Assembly: GCF_000426185.1 (NCBI RefSeq)
Contig: NZ_AUEW01000004.1
Location: forward strand, 62,001-126,000
Origin: Cellulomonas sp. URHD0024
Lineage (GTDB): Bacteria > Actinomycetota > Actinomycetes > Actinomycetales > Cellulomonadaceae
Direction: 5' to 3'
DNA length: 64,000 nucleotides
Shown here: in pieces, positions 34,786 through 43,192 of the stretch
Position numbering within the stretch: the stretch's first letter is position 1
How the letters are laid out: every line of letters starts with the position of its first letter
Notes under the pieces: generated by a model
Database searches by the model: none
Seen by the model: only the letters and a program-made list of their open reading frames with translations
Told to the model about the DNA's origin: nothing
Program-made: the position numbers and the translations under genes

Positions 34786-36086
34786 CAGACGGGCGTCCGC
34801 GTCCCCAGCAGCATGTCCGACCAGAGGCCGACGAAGTCGGGCAGCGTCTTGGCGGTCGTCGCGACGTCCTCGACCTCGATGCCCGGGACCCGCAGCCCGA
34901 CGAGGGCGCCGGCCGTGGCCATCCGGTGGTCCTCGTAGGTCCGCCAGACCGCGCCCGACAGCGGTCGGGGTGTGATGACCAGGCCGTCCGACGTCTGCTC
35001 CGCCTGCCCACCGACGCGGGTGATCTCGGCGGCGAGAGCGGCGAGCCGGTCGGTCTCGTGACCGCGCAGGTGCGCGATGCCACGCAGGCGGGTGGGGGAG
35101 TCGGCCAGCGCGGCCAGCGCCGCGATCGTCGGGGCGATCTCGCCAGCGGCGTGCAGGTCGAGGTCCACGCCGTGGATCGCGCCGGTCCCGGTCACGGTGA
35201 GCACGTCACCGTCCAGGGCGGTGCGCGCCCCCATGCGCTCGAGGATCCCGGGCAGCAGGCCGCCGGGCTGCGTCGTCCGCGTGGGCCAACCAGGAACGCT
35301 CACCGACCCGCCGGAGACGAGTGCCGCGCACAGGAACGGCGCGGCGTTCGACAGGTCCGGCTCGACACGCACGTCTCGGCCGGCGATCGGTCCGGGGGCG
35401 ACCTGCCAGATGGCCGGCCGGGAGTCGTCGACCTCGACGCCGGCCTCACGGAGCAGGGCGACGGTCATCTCGATGTGCGGCAGGCTCGGCAGGGTGCGGC
35501 CGGTGTGCCGCAGCGTCAGGCCGCGCTCGAAGCGCGCCGCGGCGAGCAGCAGGCCGGAGACGAACTGGCTGGACTCGGACGCGTCGATGTCGACCTGGCC
35601 ACCGGCCAGGCTGCCGCGCCCGTGGACCGTGAACGGAAGGTGCCCCGGCTCGCCGTGCTCCTCGACACGCACGCCCAACGTCCGCAGCGCCGTCACGACC
35701 GGACCCATCGGACGGGCCAGCGCCGCCGTGTCCCCGTCGAACCGCACCGGCCCGTCGGCGAGCGCCGCCACCGCGGGCAGGAAGCGCATGACGGTCCCGG
35801 CGAGCCCGCACTGGATCGTCGCGCCGCCGCGCAGCGCACCGGGTGTGACCGTCCAGTCGTTGCCGTCCTCGTCGATCTCGGCGCCCAGTGCGCCGAGCGC
35901 AGCAGCCATCAGGTGCGTGTCCCGCGACCGCAGCGCGCCGCGCAGGCGTCCGGGGGCGTCCGCGAGCGCGGCGAGCACGAGGTACCGGTTGGTCAGCGAC
36001 TTCGACCCGGGCACCTCGACGCGTGCGGCGAGGGGGCCGGTGGTGACCGGCGCCGACCAGAGGTCGACGGAGGGTGCAGACGTCAT
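34785..36086 (-). CDS. aroA: 3-phosphoshikimate 1-carboxyvinyltransferase (EPSP synthase)
   Basis: This 433-aa enzyme joins shikimate 3-phosphate and phosphoenolpyruvate in aromatic amino acid synthesis. It has the PEP/S3P lysine in [71 protein letters not shown] and [17 protein letters not shown]. The length is normal. It is the first gene of the minus-strand aroA-rsgA-hisN unit. Confidence 0.97.
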   Translation of the reverse strand: MTSAPSVDLWSAPVTTGPLAARVEVPGSKSLTNRYLVLAALADAPGRLRGALRSRDTHLMAAALGALGAEIDEDGNDWTVTPGALRGGATIQCGLAGTVMRFLPAVAALADGPVRFDGDTAALARPMGPVVTALRTLGVRVEEHGEPGHLPFTVHGRGSLAGGQVDIDASESSQFVSGLLLAAARFERGLTLRHTGRTLPSLPHIEMTVALLREAGVEVDDSRPAIWQVAPGPIAGRDVRVEPDLSNAAPFLCAALVSGGSVSVPGWPTRTTQPGGLLPGILERMGARTALDGDVLTVTGTGAIHGVDLDLHAAGEIAPTIAALAALADSPTRLRGIAHLRGHETDRLAALAAEITRVGGQAEQTSDGLVITPRPLSGAVWRTYEDHRMATAGALVGLRVPGIEVEDVATTAKTLPDFVGLWSDMLLGTRTPV

Positions 36087-36095
36087 GCGCCCAGG

Positions 36096-36596
36096 TTAGT
36101 CGGCCTTCGAACGCACGAGGCGCGCCCGGTGGACCCGCCAGGCGACCCCCGGCCGCCCTTCGTAGTCCGCCGCCGCGAGGATCGCACCGGCCGTGAAGGC
36201 CAGCGCGCGGACGAACCGCTCGCGTCGTGCCTGCCGCTCCGCCTTGCTCTCGGTGCCTCGTCTGCGGGGGAGGTTGACCAGGACCAGGGGAGCCGTGAGG
36301 GCGGCGAGCGCCAATGCCGCCGTTCGGGGCGCCTTGTTCATCGAGAGCAGGATGCCCGCACCCGCGAGGGCGACGCCGTGCACCTGGACGACGGTCGTCA
36401 GCTGCCGGTCGGACAGCTCGTAGCCGAGCACCTCACCCGCGGGCCCCTGCCGGACCGGCGCGGGCAGACGGTCGAGCAGGGTGGTCAGCGCGCCACGCGC
36501 CTCGGCAGCGTGGGACGACGGGTGACGGACCACGTCGAGACCTTCGGAGACGAACCACGACGCGAACAGCGGTCGGACGACACGGCGCAGCAGCAC
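36096..36596 (-). CDS. DoxX family membrane protein
   Basis: This 166-aa four-helix protein has the DoxX N-terminal block RRVVRPLFASWFVSEGLDVV and the central VVQVHGVALAGAGILLSMNKAPRTAALAL. DoxX-like proteins are linked to thiol/redox balance and to quinone chemistry in the membrane. It lies 12 bp from the ferritin gene and close to sigR, so a redox role is plausible but inferred. Confidence 0.87.
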   Translation of the reverse strand: MLLRRVVRPLFASWFVSEGLDVVRHPSSHAAEARGALTTLLDRLPAPVRQGPAGEVLGYELSDRQLTTVVQVHGVALAGAGILLSMNKAPRTAALALAALTAPLVLVNLPRRRGTESKAERQARRERFVRALAFTAGAILAAADYEGRPGVAWRVHRARLVRSKAD

Positions 36597-36608
36597 GGGA
36601 GGCCTCCT

Positions 36609-37154
36609 CTACAGCGCGCCGCCGGCGGCGGCCGGTGCGTCGGTGGAGACGCCACCGTCACCGATCTGCTCGCGGGCGACGTAGTTCTCGAGGTCGAACA
36701 GGTTGTCGCCGGCACGGGTGGCGACGGTCAGCAGCGTGGTCGCGGAGGAGACCTCCTCGACCTGCTCCTTGAGGAACCAGAGCAGGAACTGCTCGCCCAG
36801 CGCGTCGTTCTCGGCGCGGGCCGCCCGGAAGATCGCCTCGATCTGCGAGGTCACCTGCTGCTCCTGCGCGAGCGCGAGCGCGATCGGCTCGGTGACCTTG
36901 TGGAAGTCGTTGCGCACGGGGCTGCCGGCCGGGATCTCGACGGCGAGGTCCCGGTCGAGGAGGTAGCGCACGATCATCAACGCGTGGTTGCGCTCTTCGA
37001 GGGCCTGCCGGTAGTAGTGCGAGGCCAGCTGCGGGAGGTCCTGGCCGTCGAACCAGACGGCGATCGCGACGTACTGCTGGTGGGCGTCGAACTCGTGGCC
37101 GATCTGCTCTCGCAGCAGTCGCAGGTAGGTGGAGTCGTCCGAGATGGTCGTCAT
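36609..37154 (-). CDS. Ferritin
   Basis: This 181-aa four-helix iron-storage protein has the ferroxidase ligands [15 protein letters not shown] and [19 protein letters not shown] (E-x-x-H), and the distal site in a helix with [13 protein letters not shown]. It resembles BfrB-type bacterial ferritins, with a C-terminal Ala-rich tail of about 20 residues. TAGCGT lies 7 nt before the ATG, so it is probably leaderless. It diverges from sigR, and DoxX follows. Confidence 0.93.
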   Translation of the reverse strand: MTTISDDSTYLRLLREQIGHEFDAHQQYVAIAVWFDGQDLPQLASHYYRQALEERNHALMIVRYLLDRDLAVEIPAGSPVRNDFHKVTEPIALALAQEQQVTSQIEAIFRAARAENDALGEQFLLWFLKEQVEEVSSATTLLTVATRAGDNLFDLENYVAREQIGDGGVSTDAPAAAGGAL

Positions 37155-37251
37155 GTCCGCCACGCTAGTGCCGGTCAGGCCGTTCGGCGACGCCGAACCG
37201 GACGCTGTCCAGCGTCCCGGTCGTGCCCGCGGCCCGCCGGCGGGGGCAGCG

Positions 37252-37280
37252 GGGAATGGCTCGCGGGCCTGGGCCGTTGT
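37252..37280 (+). promoter_or_regulatory. SigR-type autoregulatory promoter
   Basis: GGGAAT (37252-37257) and GTT (37276-37278) are separated by exactly 18 nt, matching the known SigR/SigH consensus GGGAAT-N18-GTT. It lies 146 bp upstream of the short sigR start and just before an in-frame ATG at 37288. Confidence 0.8.
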
Positions 37281-37411
37281 GCCTCCCATGACCTGCGCCG
37301 CCCTCGAGACGCGATCCAGCACACCCCTCACGACCGGATGGGCCCTCGGTGTCCCGGACCCCGTCACTGTGGCGTGGCCCACGCCGGTCGGTGGCCCGGC
37401 CGCTGCCGGAC

Positions 37412-37417
37412 TAGGCT
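37412..37417 (+). promoter_or_regulatory. Second, housekeeping-type sigR promoter -10
   Basis: TAGGCT fits TAnnnT and ends 8 nt before the ATG at 37426. Together with the SigR-type promoter upstream this gives a two-promoter arrangement as in Streptomyces sigR. Confidence 0.5.
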
Positions 37418-37425
37418 CGACCGCG

Positions 37426-38049
37426 ATGAGCGAGGACACCAACCGCGCCCCCGAGGCCGAGGACGACGCGGCCCGCACCGAGCGGTTCGAGGCTGAGGCG
37501 CTGGTCTACCTGGACCAGCTCTACGGTGCTGCCCTGCGCATGACGCGCAACCCGGCGGACGCCGAGGACCTGGTCCAGGAGACGTTCGCCAAGGCTTTCG
37601 CGGCGTTCCACCAGTACCGCCCGGGCACGAACCTCAAGGCGTGGCTGTACCGGATCCTGACGAACACCTACATCAACTCCTACCGCAAGAAGCAGCGCGA
37701 GCCGCAGCAGTCCCGTTCCGAGGAGATCGAGGACTGGCAGCTGGCCCGTGCGGAGTCGCACACGTCGGCCGGGCTCCGGTCCGCCGAGGCGGAGGCGCTC
37801 GACCACCTGCCGGACTCCGACGTGAAGGACGCTCTGCAGCGCATCCCGGAGGAGTTCCGCATCGCGGTGTACCTGGCCGACGTCGAGGGCTTTGCGTACA
37901 AGGAGATCGCGGAGATCATGGGAACGCCGATCGGGACGGTGATGTCCCGGCTGCACCGCGGGCGAGCCCAGCTCCGCGAGATGTTGTCGGACTATGCGCG
38001 TGGCCGTGGTCTTGTCGCCGCGGCGCCCACCACGCCGGAGGGTTCGTGA
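37426..38049 (+). CDS. sigR: Thiol-stress sigma factor SigR
   Basis: This 207-aa ECF sigma factor has region 2 ([40 protein letters not shown]), [20 protein letters not shown] and region 4 ([40 protein letters not shown]). These blocks match SigR/SigH, which controls thioredoxin, mycothiol and protein quality genes. An open frame continues in phase upstream to an ATG at 37288, so a 253-residue isoform could also be made. It overlaps rsrA by 1 bp. Confidence 0.95.
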   Translation: MSEDTNRAPEAEDDAARTERFEAEALVYLDQLYGAALRMTRNPADAEDLVQETFAKAFAAFHQYRPGTNLKAWLYRILTNTYINSYRKKQREPQQSRSEEIEDWQLARAESHTSAGLRSAEAEALDHLPDSDVKDALQRIPEEFRIAVYLADVEGFAYKEIAEIMGTPIGTVMSRLHRGRAQLREMLSDYARGRGLVAAAPTTPEGS

Positions 38050-38348
38050 TGAGCGAGTTTGACGAGTCGGCGACGTTGCCGGCGATGCACGCAGGGAGCT
38101 GCGGCAACAACTGCGCCGACGCGCTCGACCGGCTGTGGGAGTACCTCGACGCGGAGCTGGAGGCTCCCGACTCGGACGTCGTCCGAGCGCACCTGTCGGA
38201 GTGCCAGGGCTGCCTCGAGGAGTACGACGTCGAGGTCGTCGTGAAGAACCTCGTGCGCCGGGGCTGCCAGGAGGTCGCACCGGACGCGCTGCGCATGCGG
38301 ATCCACGAGCAGCTCACGGTCATGCGGGTCACCACGTCTCTCGACTGA
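38049..38348 (+). CDS. rsrA: Zinc-containing anti-sigma factor RsrA
   Basis: This 99-aa redox switch holds SigR inactive until oxidised. It has the ZAS motif HLSECQGC (H-x3-C-x2-C) and an N-terminal SCGNNCADALDRLWEYLDAE with an additional cysteine pair. Disulphide formation would release zinc and SigR. It overlaps the sigR stop (TGATG). A terminator hairpin follows at 38381. Confidence 0.94.
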   Translation: MSEFDESATLPAMHAGSCGNNCADALDRLWEYLDAELEAPDSDVVRAHLSECQGCLEEYDVEVVVKNLVRRGCQEVAPDALRMRIHEQLTVMRVTTSLD

Positions 38349-38380
38349 CCCCGCAGGACGCTGCGCGTCAGGGCATGAAG

Positions 38381-38408
38381 AAGGCCCGGTGCAGATGCAC
38401 CGGGCCTT
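38381..38408. terminator. Bidirectional terminator between rsrA and bL37
   Basis: AAGGCCCGGTGCA (38381-38393) and TGCACCGGGCCTT (38396-38408) are perfectly complementary over 13 bp with a minimal loop. It separates the convergent rsrA and bL37 genes. Confidence 0.88.
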
Positions 38409-38418
38409 GTCCGTTCCG

Positions 38419-38493
38419 TCAGGCGTTCGGACGGTTGCCGTGGTTCGCGGCGCTGCCCTTGCGGGAACGGCGCTTGCGGCCTCGCTTGCTCAT
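38419..38493 (-). CDS. Ribosomal protein bL37
   Basis: This 24-residue gene encodes MSKRGRKRRSRKGSAANHGN followed by RPNA. It matches the tiny basic large-subunit protein bL37 described from mycobacterial ribosomes (MAKRGRKKR...NHGKRPN pattern). A GGAAGA site lies about 5 nt before the ATG. It is easily missed because of its length. It lies alone, convergent to rsrA. Confidence 0.88.
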   Translation of the reverse strand: MSKRGRKRRSRKGSAANHGNRPNA

Positions 38494-38625
38494 GGGATCT
38501 TCCAATCTTCGACAGACCTGGGGGGCCGACGCGATGTCGTGAGGTGCGTGCGCGCCGGACTCGTTCCATGGTCCCACATCCTGCGGGTGCTCAAGTCACG
38601 TCGTCGTACGTCCGATGACTACGGG

Positions 38626-39714
38626 GTGAGCCAGCCGACACAGTCAGTGATCCCGTTCCTGCACGCCCTCTCGAGCAACGGTGGCTCCGACCTGCACTGC
38701 AAGGTCGGGTCCGCGCCTCGAGTCCGGGTCGACGGCCGCCTGCGCAAGCTCCAGGTGCCGGACCTCAAGCCGGCGGACACCGAGCGCATGCTCGAGGAGG
38801 TCATCCCGGACGACCTCGTGGACCACTTCCGCGAGAACCACGAGGCGGACTTCGCGTACTCGATCCCCGGCGTCGGCCGGTTCCGGGTGAACGCGTACCA
38901 GGCCCGTGGCACGTACGGCATGGTGTTCCGGCGGGTCGCTGTCGGCGCGCAGTCGCTGGGTGACCTGGCGCTGCCCGAGGTGGTCGGCCAGCTGGCCCTC
39001 GAGCCTCGCGGTCTCGTGCTGGTGACCGGCCCGACCGGATCGGGCAAGACGACGACGCTGGCGTCGATGGTCGACCTCATCAACACGTACAAAGAGGTCA
39101 ACATCGTCACGATCGAGGACCCGATCGAGATCCTGCACCAGGACAAGAAGGCGATCGTCTCGCAGCGTGAGGTTCGTCAGGACACGGCCGACTTCACCGT
39201 GGCGCTGCGTGCCGCCATGCGGCAGGACCCCGACGTCATCCTCGTCGGTGAGATGCGCGACGTGGAGACCGTCCGGGCGGCCCTGTCCGCCGCCGAGACC
39301 GGTCACCTCGTGCTGTCCACGCTGCACACGATCGACGCGGCCGAGACGATCAACCGCATCATCGACTTCTTCCCGCCGCACGAGCAGAAGCAGGTGCGCA
39401 TCGCGCTCGCGCAGTCCTTGCGGGGGATCGTCTCGCAGCGCCTCGTCCGGCTGGCCGACGGCACGGGTCGTCGCCCGGCGATCGAGGTCATGGTCAACAC
39501 CGGTCGCACCCGCGACGCCATCCTCGAGCCGGCAGATGCGCCGCCGCTCATCGACCTGATCCGCGACGGCGACTTCTACAAGATGCAGACCTTCGACCAG
39601 CACCTGTTCCAGCTGGTCCGCGACGACGCGATCACGTTCGACGAGGCGCTGACCGCGTCGACCAGCCCGCACGACCTCACCGTCGAGCTGCGCCAGGCCG
39701 GTCTGGTCAGCTGA
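38626..39714 (+). CDS. PilT-like twitching motility ATPase
   Basis: This 362-aa hexameric AAA-type ATPase has the PilT N-terminal domain, Walker A VTGPTGSGKTTTLASM, Asp box (NIVTIEDPIEILH), Walker B DVILVGEMRDVETV and His box GHLVLSTLHT, then VSQRLVRLADGTGRRPAIEV. PilT retracts type IV pili. No type IV pilin, PilB or PilC gene is nearby; the Tad cluster at 55 kb is a different system with its own ATPase. The GTG at 38626 gives the usual N terminus. Confidence 0.92.
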   Translation: MSQPTQSVIPFLHALSSNGGSDLHCKVGSAPRVRVDGRLRKLQVPDLKPADTERMLEEVIPDDLVDHFRENHEADFAYSIPGVGRFRVNAYQARGTYGMVFRRVAVGAQSLGDLALPEVVGQLALEPRGLVLVTGPTGSGKTTTLASMVDLINTYKEVNIVTIEDPIEILHQDKKAIVSQREVRQDTADFTVALRAAMRQDPDVILVGEMRDVETVRAALSAAETGHLVLSTLHTIDAAETINRIIDFFPPHEQKQVRIALAQSLRGIVSQRLVRLADGTGRRPAIEVMVNTGRTRDAILEPADAPPLIDLIRDGDFYKMQTFDQHLFQLVRDDAITFDEALTASTSPHDLTVELRQAGLVS

Positions 39715-39727
39715 TCCTCTGACACGC

Positions 39728-39761
39728 ACGAGCCCGGACCCGTACGGGGGTTCGGGCTCGT
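39728..39761 (+). terminator. Terminator after the pilT-like gene
   Basis: Left arm 39728-39741 pairs with 39748-39761 over about 14 bp (core ACGAGCCCG / CGGGCTCGT, one G-U) with a 6-nt loop. Confidence 0.85.
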
Positions 39762-39783
39762 TCGTCTCTCCGTGCCGGTTGTC

Positions 39784-39834
39784 ATTCGCGACACGCGATA
39801 TAACGTGTTCTCAGAAACGAGATATATCGCGAAT
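39784..39834. promoter_or_regulatory. Palindromic operator of the DUF4097-padR operon
   Basis: CGCGATATA (39794-39802) faces TATATCGCG (39823-39831), perfect 9-bp arms spaced 20 bp. Outer half-sites ATTCGCG (39784-39790) and CGCGAAT (39828-39834) add a second nested inverted repeat. The region is AT-rich for this genome. It lies just before the DUF4097 gene whose operon encodes a PadR regulator. Confidence 0.82.
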
Positions 39835-39844
39835 GGAGAACGTC

Positions 39845-40669
39845 ATGGCAACCGAGTCGTGGGTCGTCGCCGGCCCGCAGATCATCGAGATCGAGGCGAT
39901 CAGCGCCGTGCAGGTCCAGCTGGCGGGGGGACGGGTCGACGTCGTCGCGCACGACGACGGGCCGGGAGCGCGGATCGAGGTGCACGCCGTCGACGGGAGG
40001 CCCCTGGAGATCACGCTCTCCGGCGGCGAGCTGCGCGTCGGCTACCAGTTCACGCTCGGCGGCTGGGAGGGCTTCCTGGAGAGGTTCCGCAACTTCGGCG
40101 GCAAGGACCGCGCGGACGTGCACATCGCCGTCCCGCGCGACGTCGGGTCGAATGTCGGCACCGTGAGTGCGGACGGACTGCTCGCCGGTGTCGTGGAGGA
40201 CGCCTCGGTCTCCACGGTGTCCGGCACGCTGATCACGGACAGCACTCGCGGCCGTCTGTCGGCGAAGACGGTCTCGGGCGAGATCGTCGTGCGCGACCAC
40301 CAGGGCGACCTGCGGCTCAACTCGGTCTCCGGGGAGCTCGCCGCCTCCGGCGAGCTGAGCCTGGTGCAGGCGAAGACCGTGTCCGGCTCGGTGACGCTCG
40401 ACGTCCGCACCGGCACCTCCAGCGTCACCGCCTCGAGCGTGTCCGGCGACGTCACCGTGCGACTCCCGCAGGGCAAGGGTGTCCACGTGAAGGCGCAGTC
40501 GGTCTCCGGGAGGCTCGTCGTGGACGGCGAGGAGTACAAGGGTTCCGCGCCCGGCCAGCGCAAGATCGACCTGTGCAACGGTGACGGCGCCTGCTTCGTC
40601 TCGGCCAGCACGGTGTCCGGTCACGTCACCGTCCTGCGCGGCTCCGGCGTCGCCGGCGGGGTGGCCTGA
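39845..40669 (+). CDS. DUF4097 beta-helix protein
   Basis: This 274-aa protein is built of short repeats with the motif (K/S)TVSG or SVSGE (DASVSTVSGTLITDS, SAKTVSGEIVVRD, NSVSGELAASGEL, QAKTVSGSVTLDV, ASSVSGDVTVRLP), typical of DUF4097 parallel beta-helix-like adhesin folds. The N terminus lacks a signal peptide, so it is probably cytoplasmic. Start 39845 is chosen because GGAG lies 6 nt upstream. It overlaps padR by 1 bp. Its role is unknown; operon position suggests it is controlled by or works with PadR. Confidence 0.85.
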   Translation: MATESWVVAGPQIIEIEAISAVQVQLAGGRVDVVAHDDGPGARIEVHAVDGRPLEITLSGGELRVGYQFTLGGWEGFLERFRNFGGKDRADVHIAVPRDVGSNVGTVSADGLLAGVVEDASVSTVSGTLITDSTRGRLSAKTVSGEIVVRDHQGDLRLNSVSGELAASGELSLVQAKTVSGSVTLDVRTGTSSVTASSVSGDVTVRLPQGKGVHVKAQSVSGRLVVDGEEYKGSAPGQRKIDLCNGDGACFVSASTVSGHVTVLRGSGVAGGVA

Positions 40670-41280
40670 TGATGGCGCCGGTCTTCGCGCACGGACAGCT
40701 GCGGCTCTACCTGCTGTCCCTCCTGGAGTCCGGGCCGAAGCACGGCTACGAGCTGATCACCGACCTGTCGGACCGCTTCGGCGGCACCTACCGGCCGAGC
40801 CCCGGAACGGTCTACCCGCGCCTGGCCCGGCTCGAGGAGGAGGGTCTGGTCGTGCGTGTCGACGAGGAGCGCAAGAGCACGTACGCCCTCACCGACGCCG
40901 GCCGCGCCGAGCTCGAGGCGCGCCGTGGAGACCTGGCTTCGCTCGAGGAGGGGATCGCCGAGTCGGTCCGCGAACGGGCCGCGCAGGTGCGCGACGACGT
41001 CCGAGGGTCCATGCGTGGGCTCCGTGCGGACCTGGCCGCGGCGGCTCAGCGTGCCCGCGCCGAGGCGGTGCCCCGCACGGCCTCCACCTCGGGCGACGCC
41101 CGCACCGCGTCCCACGTGCGCTGGGCCGATGCCGAGGTCATGCTGCAGCGGTTCTGCGACGAGATCCGCGCCGAGCTGCGCAAGGCGGACGCGCAGGGCA
41201 AGGTCGAGCAGCTCACCGTCGACACCTTGCGGACCGTGCTCGACACCGCGCTGACCGCCGTCCGTGGAACTCTGCGGTGA
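40669..41280 (+). CDS. PadR family transcriptional regulator
   Basis: This 203-aa protein has the PadR winged helix: LRLYLLSLLESGPKHGYELI, RFGGTYRPSPGTVYPRLARL and EEEGLVVRVDEERKSTYALT, followed by a C-terminal helical dimerisation and effector region (PF10400-like). It probably represses its own operon through the nested CGCGATATA palindrome. Confidence 0.93.
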   Translation: MMAPVFAHGQLRLYLLSLLESGPKHGYELITDLSDRFGGTYRPSPGTVYPRLARLEEEGLVVRVDEERKSTYALTDAGRAELEARRGDLASLEEGIAESVRERAAQVRDDVRGSMRGLRADLAAAAQRARAEAVPRTASTSGDARTASHVRWADAEVMLQRFCDEIRAELRKADAQGKVEQLTVDTLRTVLDTALTAVRGTLR

Positions 41281-41316
41281 CCCGGGTCTGCGACGACCCG
41301 GTGGGGGCGGTGGTGG

Positions 41317-41928
41317 TCAGGCGCCGCCGTCGTCCGGCAGGCCCAGCCAGGAGTGCCAGCCGGTGTGCAGCACCAGCCAGGCCATGAGCCCGTAGCCCGC
41401 CTGACCGGGCAGCGTCCCGTCGCCCGCCGCAAGGTCGCCGAGCCACTGGTCGTGCGAGGCGAGCGGGGTGAACGTGTCGACGAACGGCACGCGACGCCGG
41501 GTGGCGACGTCCGCGAAGGCCGCTGACAGGTCACCGAGCTTCTCGGACTCGGCCGTGCTTCCCGGCGGCGGGCCGACGACGAACGCCGGGATCCGGCGCT
41601 GCTCGGCCACGTCGAGGATGTTCGCCAGGTTCAGGCGGCTGCGGGCGAGCGACAGGCCCGCAGCGACGTCTGCCCGACCCAGTGCGACGACCAGCCGGTT
41701 GTCGGCGTCGGCGGAGAAGCGCCGCGTGACCTCGTCGTCCCAGCGGGCGCCCAGGCCCGTGCTCGTCTCGCCGGGCACCGCGAGCGCCATGGCGATCAGG
41801 GGAGTCGGGGTCGGGGTGCGGGCGGCCACGCGACCCAACCAGCCCAGTCCCTTCGGGTCGCCCGCGCCGGCCACGAGCTCGTCGCCGACCACCGCCAACC
41901 TCAGCGGCAGCTCGCCCACAGGTGTCAC
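41317..41928 (-). CDS. GDSL/SGNH-fold protein with degenerate catalytic motifs
   Basis: This 203-aa protein follows the SGNH layout, but key residues differ. Block I reads AVVGDELVAGAGDPK where the nucleophile serine of GDSL would be Glu. Block III reads VVALGRADVAAG where Asn is expected. Block V reads GDGTLPGQAGYGLMAW where the D-x-x-H histidine is replaced by Leu. The fold is probably kept and esterase activity lost. It converges on padR. Confidence 0.72.
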   Translation of the reverse strand: MTPVGELPLRLAVVGDELVAGAGDPKGLGWLGRVAARTPTPTPLIAMALAVPGETSTGLGARWDDEVTRRFSADADNRLVVALGRADVAAGLSLARSRLNLANILDVAEQRRIPAFVVGPPPGSTAESEKLGDLSAAFADVATRRRVPFVDTFTPLASHDQWLGDLAAGDGTLPGQAGYGLMAWLVLHTGWHSWLGLPDDGGA

Positions 41929-42132
41929 CTCTCGTCGCCGGACCGGTCACGCGACCGCCACCGGCGACCGCGCTCCCAGTGTCTCAGGGCGTGCACGCGG
42001 ACCCGGGTTCATCGCCGGGCCTGTCGCGGGTGAGCGCGACGCGCCGGCGGCTCGCGACGACGCCCCGCGCGGTCAGCGCCGTCGCGCGAGTGCCGGGCGT
42101 CCGGGACCGGTGCCGGTGTCATGCGCCGCGGA

Positions 42133-42183
42133 TGGCAGAAGTCCTGGCGATCGTTGACTTTCTGCCACGAGCCTCCGCATGCT
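42133..42183 (+). promoter_or_regulatory. Promoter and inverted repeat of the GlxA-type regulator
   Basis: TTGACT (42154-42159) and CATGCT (42178-42183) are separated by 18 nt, and the -10 ends 6 nt before the ATG (leaderless). TGGCAGAA (42133-42140) and TTCTGCCA (42160-42167) form a perfect inverted repeat around the -35, a likely autoregulatory site. Confidence 0.7.
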
Positions 42184-42189
42184 GGAGTC

Positions 42190-43143
42190 ATGCTCCGCTC
42201 CGTCGCCGCCATCGTTCTGCCCAACGTCGCTCCCTTCGAGCTCGGGGTCGCCTGCGAGGTGTTCGGCATCGATCGCGCCGACACGGGCGGCCCGTCGTTC
42301 GACTTCGTCGTCTGCGCCGAGCAGCCGGGCCTGGTCACCACCAAGGGCGGTCTCTACTCGATCACGGTCGAGCACGGGCTGGAGTCGACCGCGGACGTCG
42401 ACCTGGTCATCGTGCCCGCCTACGGCTCGGGCGCGGTCCCTGCCGCCGTGCTCGATGCCGTGCGCGCGGCCCACGCGCGCGGGGCGTGGGTGCTGAGCAT
42501 CTGCAGCGGCGCGTTCGCCCTGGGGGAGGCCGGGCTCCTCGACGGTCGCCGGTGCACGACCCACTGGATGCACAGCGACGAGCTGCGTCGGCGGTTCCCC
42601 GCCGCGCAGATCGACCCCGCGGTGCTGTACGTGGACGACGACCGCGTCATCACGAGCGCCGGGACGGCCGCGGGCATCGACGCCTGCCTGCATCTGATCC
42701 GTCGTGAGCTCGGCGCCTCGATGGCCGCCGCGGTGGCCCGTCGGATGGTCGTGCCGCCGCACCGCGACGGCGGGCAGGCGCAGTTCGTCGACACCCCGCT
42801 GCCGTGCGACGCGGACACGCTGGCGCCGCTGCTCGCGTGGATGGTGGAGAACCTCGAGACCGAGCTGAGCGTTCCGGACCTGGCTGCCAGGGCGTTCGTC
42901 TCGGAGCGCACGTTCGCCCGCCGGTTCCGCGCGGAGACCGGCACGACGCCGGCCGCGTGGGTCACCCGGCAACGCGTGGTGCGTGCCCAGGAGATGCTCG
43001 AGCGCTCGGACGCGAGCATCGAGGAGATCGCGCGGCTGTGCGGCTTCGGCACGGCGGCCGTCCTGCGTCACCACTTCGCCCGCACCCTGGGCACCAGCCC
43101 GCAGGCCTACCGGCGCACCTTCGCACTCAGCCCGGTCGGCTGA
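42190..43143 (+). CDS. GlxA-type transcriptional regulator (DJ-1/PfpI plus AraC)
   Basis: This 317-aa fusion has an N-terminal DJ-1/PfpI domain (about 1-175: PNVAPFELGVACEVFGIDRA, LSICSGAFALGEAGLLDGRR with the elbow Cys, ACLHLI) and a C-terminal AraC DNA-binding domain (DLAARAFVSERTFARRFRAE; TPAAWVTRQRVVRAQEMLER; IARLCGFGTAAVLRHHF). Such regulators respond to small amines or stress; the ligand is unknown. The start is fixed by the leaderless promoter. Confidence 0.93.
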   Translation: MLRSVAAIVLPNVAPFELGVACEVFGIDRADTGGPSFDFVVCAEQPGLVTTKGGLYSITVEHGLESTADVDLVIVPAYGSGAVPAAVLDAVRAAHARGAWVLSICSGAFALGEAGLLDGRRCTTHWMHSDELRRRFPAAQIDPAVLYVDDDRVITSAGTAAGIDACLHLIRRELGASMAAAVARRMVVPPHRDGGQAQFVDTPLPCDADTLAPLLAWMVENLETELSVPDLAARAFVSERTFARRFRAETGTTPAAWVTRQRVVRAQEMLERSDASIEEIARLCGFGTAAVLRHHFARTLGTSPQAYRRTFALSPVG

Positions 43144-43146
43144 GCG

Positions 43147-43185
43147 CGACGACGGCCGCACCCCCGAAGGGCGCGGCCGTCGTCG
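43147..43185. terminator. Bidirectional terminator between GlxA-type regulator and kgd
   Basis: CGACGACGGCCGC (43147-43159) pairs perfectly over 13 bp with GCGGCCGTCGTCG (43173-43185). It separates convergent genes. Confidence 0.88.
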
Positions 43186-43192
43186 TCGAGCG

